NCBI GenBank assembly: GCA_016926155.1
Contig: JAFGPC010000027.1
Coordinates: 1 to 36,334 of the forward strand
Direction: 5' to 3'
Length of the DNA: 36,334 bases
From: Sedimentisphaerales bacterium
Lineage (GTDB): Bacteria > Planctomycetota > Phycisphaerae > Sedimentisphaerales > Anaerohalosphaeraceae
The notes under the pieces were generated by a model, which worked only from the letters and a program-made list of their open reading frames with translations, searched no databases and was not told the DNA's origin. This document shows positions 26,253 to 34,500 of the stretch, piece after piece; the stretch's first letter is position 1; the number at the start of each line of letters is the position of its first letter. The position numbers and the translations under genes are program-made.

Positions 26253-27155
26253 TTAGATATTATTTTGGCTCTCATGCATATGTTCAGCCTGAAAACGTCG
26301 TTTTGCCGTCCCCAACCGACATAGGCTTTTAATCAGCTTGCGCAGAAAAAAGATCCAGGTATATCCTCCGGCACAAGTGAGAAAATATTCAATTCGCCAG
26401 GCACTCGGAGACATGGAAAATCGACCAATAACTTCTTTATCGGAATTCGGAAAGAGCATGGGAACTAGGGTGAATATCTGTCTGTAACCCGCCTCTTTCG
26501 CCGCCAAGATTACATGGTCATCAAAAGATCCATGAGGCAAGGCCATCTGCCAGATTTGTCGCCCAGTTAATCTTTCTAATTCCTGCTTCGATTCAATCAT
26601 CTCCCGGTTTAGTTGGTTGCCTGAAAGAGAAGTCAAACGGGCATGTGTTCTGGAGTGAGAACCAATCCCGAGATGGCTGTCCTGCAACATTTGCATTATT
26701 TCTTCTTCTGTCATCACCCTCTCTCCTGCCTCAGGATGCCCCAAGGGCATTTCCCAGGCGGGTTGAGCGCCTAAATTACCGGTTGGAATAAAAACTGTCG
26801 CACAGATATCCAATTGACGAAGTGTGGGAAAGGCATTGTCAAATAGATTTGAAAACGCATCATCAAAGGTTACACATACCTTTGGGCGGCGCCCAAAGCG
26901 TAATCGTCCTTCCTTTGTCAGAGCAGAAGCGGATAAAGTCCGATTTGCTATATGAGTCATTTGCCACTGAAACGCCTTAGCTTCATATTCTTTTATTCCA
27001 TGATAGCAAAGGACAATGACTTCCCCCCGGCCAAAACGTCCTCCCAAGGTAAAAAGATACCAGAATATGGCTCCGATCAAATAGGATACCCGGACAAAAA
27101 GTCCTCTTTTTCCGTATGGACCCAAAAGAATGCCTTTATTACTCTGTCTTCTCAC
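26253..27155 (-). CDS. NodB-type polysaccharide deacetylase (second copy, PgaB/PEP-CTERM-locus type)
   Basis: This 300-residue protein has a hydrophobic N-terminal stretch (about 23-38), VLCYHGI, motif 1 VCVTFDDAFSN (Asp98, Asp99) and motif 2 GSHSRTHARL (His167, His171), then ALPHGSFDD. It differs from the other deacetylase in the locus by its long insert between motifs 1 and 2 (WEMPLGHPEAGERVMTEEEI), a layout common in deacetylases beside exosortase/EPS genes. It probably acts on N-acetyl sugars of the polymer. The start is a GTG without a good ribosome binding site, so it is uncertain. About 140 bp of AT-rich DNA separates it from the GT2 gene downstream. Confidence 0.88.
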   Translation of the reverse strand: MRRQSNKGILLGPYGKRGLFVRVSYLIGAIFWYLFTLGGRFGRGEVIVLCYHGIKEYEAKAFQWQMTHIANRTLSASALTKEGRLRFGRRPKVCVTFDDAFSNLFDNAFPTLRQLDICATVFIPTGNLGAQPAWEMPLGHPEAGERVMTEEEIMQMLQDSHLGIGSHSRTHARLTSLSGNQLNREMIESKQELERLTGRQIWQMALPHGSFDDHVILAAKEAGYRQIFTLVPMLFPNSDKEVIGRFSMSPSAWRIEYFLTCAGGYTWIFFLRKLIKSLCRLGTAKRRFQAEHMHESQNNI

Positions 27156-27203
27156 AAATGATCACGATAGACCAACACATCCAAGGGGATACAAAACATC
27201 TCC

Positions 27204-28133
27204 CTACGATAGAAAAGCGGTGCTCCTGGCTTGTTTTAATTTATCATAACTCGTGGGACGTTTGCCTGAGGGACCAATAGTCCATTTAAGCGTCCAATAT
27301 CCCATCCGCAGGACACCGGAGATAAACAGTAACATCCGTGAAATAATTCGTGCCAATAGACCTTGTCGTTTTTCGATAAAACGTAGAATGCTCTTTTGAT
27401 ATTCGACTCGCATTTGCCCCGGATTCTGAGCCGATGACATTCCTCCGTAATGAATTATATGCGCATGAGGATTATACACATTTTTCCATTTTGCATTTTG
27501 AAAACGCCAGCACCAGTCCATTTCCTCCGCATACATAAAATATCCTTCATCCAACAATCCAACTTGTTCAATGGCCTCCCTCCTCACCAGCATATAACAT
27601 CCCCCAATAACATCAACCTCTCGGATATCATCAAAATCCCACCACGTCATGTGTTCTCGGCCAAAAAAGCGGCTTCGCGGAAACATCCTGTGAAAACCCG
27701 GAAGAGAAATCATAAGATTCAGAACACTGCAGAATTGATAGCAGTCTCTTTTCATCCGGCCGTCAGAATCTTCAATACGAACCCCCAGCACCCCTATTTG
27801 AGGATCCTCATCGGCAAACGCAACACACTTCTGAATCGCTTCATCAAGAACAACCGTATCCGTGTTTAACAGAAGAACATACCGTCCACTGGAAATGTGG
27901 TAACCCTGATTATTGGCGGCGGCAAATCCAAGATTTTTCGTGTTCTCCAGAAGAGTCACATCCGGAAATTCGGATTTGACCATTTCCGCTGAACCATCAC
28001 TGGAAGCATTGTCAATAACAATGATCTCGAAAGAGATGTCTCTTGTTTGTTCATAGACAGAGACTAAACAGTCCCTCAACAAGTCTTTTGTATTCCAGTT
28101 CACAATAAGAATCGAAACATCCAGGGTTTCCAT
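27204..28133 (-). CDS. Glycosyltransferase family 2, rhamnosyltransferase-like (WbbL group)
   Basis: This 309-residue enzyme has VSILIVNWNTKDLLRDCL, IIVIDNASSDGSAEM, NLGFAAANNQGY, VLLLNTDTVV (metal-binding NTD) and YFMYAEEMDWCWR. This set is typical of WbbL-like transferases, which often add rhamnose or related deoxysugars (family tendency, not proof). A GGGAG site lies about 9 bp upstream of the ATG. It follows the pyruvyl transferase after a 200-bp gap containing two palindromes. Confidence 0.9.
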   Translation of the reverse strand: METLDVSILIVNWNTKDLLRDCLVSVYEQTRDISFEIIVIDNASSDGSAEMVKSEFPDVTLLENTKNLGFAAANNQGYHISSGRYVLLLNTDTVVLDEAIQKCVAFADEDPQIGVLGVRIEDSDGRMKRDCYQFCSVLNLMISLPGFHRMFPRSRFFGREHMTWWDFDDIREVDVIGGCYMLVRREAIEQVGLLDEGYFMYAEEMDWCWRFQNAKWKNVYNPHAHIIHYGGMSSAQNPGQMRVEYQKSILRFIEKRQGLLARIISRMLLFISGVLRMGYWTLKWTIGPSGKRPTSYDKLKQARSTAFLS

Positions 28134-28218
28134 ATGACGGCTCCCAGAATTGGATAAAAAGTTCCGCTGTTATTTAACAAGACACATAAAACATGCTGTC
28201 GGCGGTTCATGTTTCAAT

Positions 28219-28248
28219 GAACACGGTGTTCTCTGTAGCGATATCGCT
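28219..28248. repeat. Two adjacent palindromes in the gap upstream of a GT2 gene
   Basis: GAACAC-G-GTGTTC (28219-28231) and the perfect 12-mer AGCGATATCGCT (28237-28248) lie 5 bp apart in the 200-bp gap between the pyruvyl transferase stop and the GT2 start. They resemble protein-binding sites more than a terminator, since their loops are too short for stable hairpins and no T-run follows. No binding protein can be named. Confidence 0.5.
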
Positions 28249-28333
28249 GCCGTTATCTTCGTCCTTATTTGAGCGGCATTATCGTATGTTACACAGTGGA
28301 GCTTCATGGTTTGAGAGTACATTTTGCCGGTTA

Positions 28334-29632
28334 TCATAACGGAGAACCAGAAGGGGAAAGAAGGCTTTCTTGCAGTTTTGTTACACCCTGTAACGTCTTG
28401 GCTGAAATACAATCACGATTGGCATAGAGTTCTTTGACTGAGAGTAAAATCTGTTCGAGATCCAATCGTCTTAAATCCACGACACATTCTTCCAAGCCGA
28501 CAGACTCATATACACCTTTGAACTTTTTACTGTAAGCCAACCCTACAGTGGGTATCCCCTGGGAAATAGCGGCTATCGTCGAATGCATCCGACTACCAAG
28601 AAAGAAATCACAAGAACCAATTATATATTTGATCGTACAGGCGTTAAAATTCCACCCTTCTTTATCGTTCACTACCCATACCTTTTGTTGCAGGTCGCTG
28701 CTCAGCTCATCATAAATATGTTCACATGCAAGCAGATCATTTTCCGTTTCCCATGCGACGGGAACAACATGGGGCACAAGAGCCATGCGAACATTTGGCA
28801 TGGTGCAGAAATAGCGTATAAGTGAATGAACTATGTTGTGATAGTCCGTTTTCAATCCGAATTCGTTTTTCCCGGTGTATCCGCCATGATATAGCAATCC
28901 GCTTATATTCAATCCGACCAGCACACCTTCACGTTTCAAGTGATTCATGGATTCCACCGCCTTCGGAACAGCGGATTCGGGATCCAATATGAAAGCAAGG
29001 TCGGGGAAGAAACGGACTTTCGAGTTCGGGCCTAAAAGCGTATTAACACATGCTGCGCTTTCCGTATCTCTGGCACAGATAACATCGGCCTTTTTAAATA
29101 TTCTCCCTGCCAACACTTTCGCCAGCTTGCTCTTGAAAGGGCCATATGTCTGAGGCAATAAAACAAAAGGTCTCGCCGTTAACTGACAGGCTCGTTTCAG
29201 AAGATACCCTTTAATATACCGGCTCAATCCGTATATATCACTAAAACTATCTCCACCCGTTATATCACAAATAAGATCTGCTCTACAGATGGAACCAAGT
29301 GTGCTTTGCTGGCGGGCAAAAACACTCCGAATCGGTCTGAGCATTCGCGCAAGTATAATGCCCAGAGATATTCGTATGATACTATTGGCACAAAACTGGT
29401 TGATCCGATATCGAACCGGCCAGTTCTTTATAACGATCTGGTTTCCGGAAACACGGACACTTTCTTCCTGGGGAGCAACTCCGGTTCCAACAATCTCGAT
29501 GGTTACACCGGGAAAGTGATGCCGTAAATATTTAATGCTGGACCAGGCAAGAGCGGAAACTCCAAGATTGCCCGTGGAAAAGGAGGCTCCGAGAAGAACC
29601 ACATGTTTAATATTTCCTCGATTGTTTCGCAT
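28334..29632 (-). CDS. Polysaccharide pyruvyl transferase family protein (CsaB/WcaK-like)
   Basis: This 432-residue protein has VVLLGASFSTGNLGVSALAW at the N-terminus, LICDITGGDSFSDIYG, RPFVLLPQTYGPFKS, VICARDTESAAC, VALVPHVVP-type strands and FLGSRMHSTIAAISQGIPTVGLAYSKKFKGV near the end. These are the conserved landmarks of the PF04230 family, which transfers pyruvate from phosphoenolpyruvate to sugars as a ketal, adding negative charge. I chose the ATG at 29632, coupled to the flippase stop through TGATG, over an upstream GTG at 29656 that would overlap by 25 bp. Confidence 0.9.
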   Translation of the reverse strand: MRNNRGNIKHVVLLGASFSTGNLGVSALAWSSIKYLRHHFPGVTIEIVGTGVAPQEESVRVSGNQIVIKNWPVRYRINQFCANSIIRISLGIILARMLRPIRSVFARQQSTLGSICRADLICDITGGDSFSDIYGLSRYIKGYLLKRACQLTARPFVLLPQTYGPFKSKLAKVLAGRIFKKADVICARDTESAACVNTLLGPNSKVRFFPDLAFILDPESAVPKAVESMNHLKREGVLVGLNISGLLYHGGYTGKNEFGLKTDYHNIVHSLIRYFCTMPNVRMALVPHVVPVAWETENDLLACEHIYDELSSDLQQKVWVVNDKEGWNFNACTIKYIIGSCDFFLGSRMHSTIAAISQGIPTVGLAYSKKFKGVYESVGLEECVVDLRRLDLEQILLSVKELYANRDCISAKTLQGVTKLQESLLSPSGSPL

Positions 29633-31140
29633 CAGGTTGCTGCTTTTTTCAACCACAATATCTTATAGACTTCCGGCAGAGTGAAAAGCCCGGTTGTCAT
29701 CAACAATATATACGCTCCCGTTCCAATCGCCAATGCATACCCTTCCCTTATACTCGACCATGAAGTGAGGGGCAATAATACCCCGATCAGAACTGCTCCT
29801 ACCACTCCTCCCGAGATCCAATGACGAAAGTAATGTCCGATCGAAAGATGAACCGTTTTCTTTGCGAGGAATAGATGGATTCCTAATCCAATTGAATTTG
29901 CAAAAGCAAGCACTCCTGCTGCACCTGTAATGGAGAATTTTTTTAACATTGGCCATATCAATATAGAAATGATGCAGAGCCGAATGAGTACATAGATACG
30001 AACCAGCCCGGGTTTCCCAAGAGCATAACACAACGTCACAAAAACCATGGAAAGAACGATCATGAAAATACTTAACGCATAGAGGCTGAAGGCTACTCCC
30101 ACCTCCTGGAATTCGTCTCCAAATATTATTTTCAATAGGGTTTTGTTATATATTACGACGTAAACAAGTGTAGGAAAACCAATGAAAAAAGTTACACGAG
30201 TTATAGCATGAATTGATTCACGGATTGCATCCAATCGATCTTGTTGATGTGCTAAAACGGGCAATAACGCCGGAAGTACGACACGGGAATAAAGTTCGCG
30301 CGGAGTTCCGGCAAGCGCTACTGCAAAACCATACATTCCCAACAATTCAGCGCTTACAACTTTCGCGCCGACAATAATATCAACATTGTAGGCAACATAT
30401 GTCAATATGGGCGCACCAAACATTCCTCGAGCAAACTTGATTAACTCCCGCGCACTGGAATAATCAATGTTTAATCTGGGCATAAAGGGACAAATCAAAA
30501 AAGACATGACAAGCCGGCTAAACGCTTGACAGGTAAAACCGATCACCATGGCCCACGCATTCCGAAGAAGAAACGCAAGTATGATTGTTATAATCGTGCC
30601 AAAAATGATGCTGCCCTGAAACAGGAGTACTACCTTCTTGAATTTAAATTGCCTTTCAAGCAGATGTATTCGTGGGCTTACTAAGCCGTTGAATAAAATC
30701 GAAAGGAATGCCACTTGGAGCATTTGAGGAACAGAGGCCCAGTTTTGAATTGTAGCAGCGTCCAGTTTGCCGGACAAATAAAACCTGCAGATTGCAGGAC
30801 TCGCAAGATAAGCAATAATATAGATGGCCGCAGCACGGATTGATTGTAACCACCAGGCAGCATTCAGATATTCTCCTTTGGCGCCGGACTCATTCTGAAT
30901 GATCGATTGTTTGACTCCTACCTCGGTAATACACTCAAAAAGGGCCGTTAAACTGGCAATCAATACTACAATACCCCGTTCATCGGGAATGAGTAGCCTT
31001 GCAAGGATGATTTTCGCCGCAAAAGCCAGTAACTTCTCTACAAAGGAGCCTATTGCCAAATAAAAACTACTTCGCAAAAATTTTGCTTTAAGCGAGTTCT
31101 TATCAAAACCATATCGGACTTGTTTTAGGACACCAAGCAT
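29632..31140 (-). CDS. Wzx-type polysaccharide repeat-unit flippase
   Basis: This 502-residue integral membrane protein has about fourteen hydrophobic helices in the MOP/MATE layout. It has LIPDERGIVVLIASLTALFECITEVGVKQSIIQ in pieces typical of PF01943/PF13440 flippases and a basic first 20 residues. It should move the lipid-linked repeat unit to the periplasmic face for the polymerase. It is the first gene of the long minus-strand run. No clear ribosome binding site precedes the ATG, so the start is likely but not certain. Confidence 0.9.
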   Translation of the reverse strand: MLGVLKQVRYGFDKNSLKAKFLRSSFYLAIGSFVEKLLAFAAKIILARLLIPDERGIVVLIASLTALFECITEVGVKQSIIQNESGAKGEYLNAAWWLQSIRAAAIYIIAYLASPAICRFYLSGKLDAATIQNWASVPQMLQVAFLSILFNGLVSPRIHLLERQFKFKKVVLLFQGSIIFGTIITIILAFLLRNAWAMVIGFTCQAFSRLVMSFLICPFMPRLNIDYSSARELIKFARGMFGAPILTYVAYNVDIIVGAKVVSAELLGMYGFAVALAGTPRELYSRVVLPALLPVLAHQQDRLDAIRESIHAITRVTFFIGFPTLVYVVIYNKTLLKIIFGDEFQEVGVAFSLYALSIFMIVLSMVFVTLCYALGKPGLVRIYVLIRLCIISILIWPMLKKFSITGAAGVLAFANSIGLGIHLFLAKKTVHLSIGHYFRHWISGGVVGAVLIGVLLPLTSWSSIREGYALAIGTGAYILLMTTGLFTLPEVYKILWLKKAAT

Positions 31141-31268
31141 CTATAATTCAACAAATAATAAAGAAATTCCCATGAATTGATCCCGAACTTACATATCCAA
31201 AATATTGACACACTCCGTGCTCCTGGGTTGCGCAAAGCAATCCTTTTGTCACTGTATTCGTCAAGTAC

Positions 31269-31290
31269 TATACATTCGGCGATATGTATA
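31269..31290. repeat. Operator-like inverted repeat TATACAT-N8-ATGTATA
   Basis: Perfect 7-bp arms (TATACAT / ATGTATA) surround TCGGCGAT in the middle of the divergent intergenic region. Arm length and spacing suit a dimeric regulator able to control both directions. No regulator gene is present in the window. Confidence 0.5.
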
Positions 31291-31354
31291 CACTAGTTTA
31301 AAACTTGCTTAACCGACCTTTTCAAAATACGGCCATAAAAAGTCCGATAACAAC

Positions 31355-31382
31355 TTGACAAACAATGAAATCTCTTTACTTT
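31355..31382 (+). promoter_or_regulatory. Candidate sigma-70-type promoter for the plus-strand secreted protein
   Basis: A perfect TTGACA (31355-31360) is followed after 16 bp by TACTTT (31377-31382). That would give a leader of about 110 bases before the ATG at 31502. This is the best -35/-10 pair I can see there; planctomycete promoters are poorly characterised, so confidence is moderate. Confidence 0.45.
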
Positions 31383-31501
31383 TCCGGAAATATTTTGTAG
31401 TTTGATGGTTTCTCAAAGAGCGTTGGCAAATGAGCGTATTGTTTCGTAGCTTTTAGTGTATGAAATTCACTTTAACTGGCAGACCATAAAGGAGCGTGAT
31501 T

Positions 31502-34500
31502 ATGGCATGTTCCAAGCAGTGGGCCAGCCGTATAATAGGAATTCCTGTAATTTTACGTCTGAGCCTTATATTTTTAGCCGGCCATTCTTTGGCGTTTGGC
31601 GCTACACAAGTAACAAAAAATGGGATTGTATGGTACTTTGACAAGGATTACACCGTCGGAGAATACATCAATGGAGATTTTTGGGTCAGGGATAACGGAC
31701 AAGGTGTAACGGTTACACGAGTAACTCCCTCACCACAAGGAAGTGGAATTAACTTCCGAAATGGCTCAGAAGTGAATCCGATCGCTCACGGACGGATAGA
31801 TTATCGAAGTGGTTTTGATGGCCGGGCTCTGAGTTTTGATTCTTCCCTCTCTGTTGTCTTCCCTGTCGTTTTGCACTCCGGAGATTCCCTCGTTTCTACG
31901 ATTTCGGCACCTGCTGGTGACGAGGTTGACTATGACGTCTATGGCGCTAAAGTTCATCCTACTGAAAGAGGGACAAAATATGCGGCAGTTCTGACCTGTG
32001 TATCAACACTGCCTCAAAATGATGAATTTCGTCCACCTTATGCCGGGCAAACCAAAACCGTATATAGGGCCGGACAAATCAAATGGGATTTGCTGCCTGA
32101 ACTTCATTTTGCAGGTACGCCCACGATCACGGAAGTGAATACTATCACTCGTATGCTCCGGGAAGTCTGGCTTGATCATATTAACCAATGGCCTTGTGAA
32201 CGAATACACAATTACGGAGACATGCCTCATTACGGACGTGAAATTGGACACGTTATGAGTCGTGCCGGTGTTTTGCTCTGTCTGGATTATACGAAAGAGC
32301 AATTGCATGATTTAACCATTCATTTCATCCAGAGAGGGATAGATTTTTATGGCATGAGTCGTAATGGACGAATTTGGAATGGGGATCATGGCGGGTATCA
32401 TAATGGAAGAAAATTTTCCATATTCATCTCTGGAGTATTACTCGATGATCAGAATATGAAATCGATAGGATTTGGAGACGTGCCTTTTGGCGAAGACGAT
32501 CAAACCTATTACGGTACTACCCCCAGTAAAAACGCAAGCCAACAACATGTCGCTTATTTTGGTGCTGATTGTCCAGACATATACTATCAGAATGGGTGTT
32601 CAGGTTCAGGTGAAAAGACCTGTCGTCCCAGAAGTCTTGATGCAGACGCGTGTCCTGACTACAGAGGAAATCAAACCTCTGCAACATGGGTTGGACAGTG
32701 CATCTCTGTGAGAGTATTTGGACTTGAGAATCTCTGGGGGCATGATGCATGGTTTGATTACGTTGACCGCTGGATGGCGTATGGGGATGATCCCCCCGTC
32801 GTCGGTGGTGATTTTTGCACCAATACGTACGTTGAGATGTTTTGGGATACTTTCCGACCTTTGTTTAATGCCCAGTTTATGGCGGATGCCGGTTCCGACC
32901 AAACGGTTGATTCAGGTGAGGATGGATATGCTGAAATCACTCTTCACGGCAACGAAATCCATGGATACGATGTGCAAACTTGGATTTGGGAGGATAATCT
33001 GGGAGATTCGATCCCTGACAGTCAGACAAGCGTTGCACGACTTTCTGTCGGCGATCATTCGATAACCTTAACGATTACCGACCAGCAAGGTCAAAGCGAT
33101 TCGGATACGGTGCGTGTCTTAGTCCGCTCGGAAAACGACACTCCCCTGATCTATAGTAATCCAGATAGTTTTCAACTGGATACTCCTCTGGATTTTGAAG
33201 AAATTTCGATCCTTGGATTACCTTCGAGTCAGGGAACGATTTTATTATGGGCCCAACCCGCTCAATTAACCGGAACACAATATCTTTTCGGGCATACTGT
33301 CGGGTCGTGGAGCAATCGTATTCAACTGTATTTAAATGATGGAAACCTTTGTTTGGGACTTGGGGATTCCCATACTGTAGCAACAAATATCCAACCTTTT
33401 ACAACCAATCTTCGAAGACATGTTGCACTGACATGGAATAACAGGCAATATTCTTTGTATTTCCAGGGAGAAAACATCCGGTCCGGTAATTACGCCGGTT
33501 TATCATCACTAAACAGCTATGCCGATTTCGGGAATACAGGTCATCCCGATTTTCGCAATGAAGGATTCAGCGGCGTCATTTCGGACGTCAGAATCTATAA
33601 TACGGCCCTTGATTCCACTGAAATTCAACAGATTTATACCGAAGGAATCCAGGTCCAGGAAACATATCAAATCACAGCTTCTGCCGGTACAGGTGGAAGT
33701 ATAAGCCCCTCCGGAACAGTTACCGTTGTCGAAAGTACAAGTCAGACATTTACTATTCAATCCGATACCGGCTACTATCTTTCCGGCGTTACTGTTGATA
33801 GCATTAATGTAGGGACGATGGAAACATATCTTTTTAATAACGTTACTGAAGACCATACCATTGCAGTCAGTTTTTCCAAAAATCAATATTCACTCCAGAT
33901 CGAAGCCCAGAATGGCACCGTCTTATGTAATCCAAGTAAAGCCATGTACGAACACGGAGATACCGTCACACTGACGGCGACACCCGCCACCGGCTATAAA
34001 TTCGTCGGTTGGAATGGCGTGAATAGCAGCAATGGGAATATTGCATCGGTCGTTATGGATAAAGACAAGACCGTCACAGCCACCTTCGACCTCAAGACAT
34101 ACGCCTTAACGATTTCTACCGTCAATGGTTCGGTGACCAGAACGCCTGCCAAAACCGAATATCAACATGGCGAAACAGTCACTCTGACAGCAATCCCCAA
34201 CACCGGTTATGTATTCACCGGCTGGAACGGAGACCTGATTGGCAGTTTGAATCCCAGGACGTTCATAATGGACGACGATATATCCGTTACAGCAAGTTTT
34301 ACCGCCCTGGGTTACAGCATTAATGTGTCTGCTACAAACGGCAATATTATAAAGATTCCTGATAAGACCGCATATACCTTAGGCGAAACGGTTACCCTGA
34401 GAGCGGCAGCACAGAATAACTTCCACTTTTCGGGGTGGGGAGGACATATCGACGGTTCTGTCAATCCTTTCCAACTGGTAGTGGATGGCAATAAGACTAT

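Larger units (their letters stand above)
31141..31501. promoter_or_regulatory. Divergent intergenic promoter region
   Basis: This 361-bp AT-rich stretch lies between the start of the flippase gene (minus) and the start of the 1319-residue secreted protein (plus). It must carry the promoter of the plus-strand gene and probably the first promoter of the glycan cluster. It contains an inverted repeat at 31269-31290 and a sigma-70-like plus-strand promoter at 31355-31382. For the minus direction I could not settle on a promoter; TTGACG near 31259 has no good -10 partner. Confidence 0.6.

Noticed and set aside
28170-28412. 80-codon minus-strand open frame in the gap after the pyruvyl transferase
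   Set aside because: It starts at TTG inside the end of the upstream gene, has no ribosome binding site and a mixed composition. The palindromes there argue for non-coding DNA.
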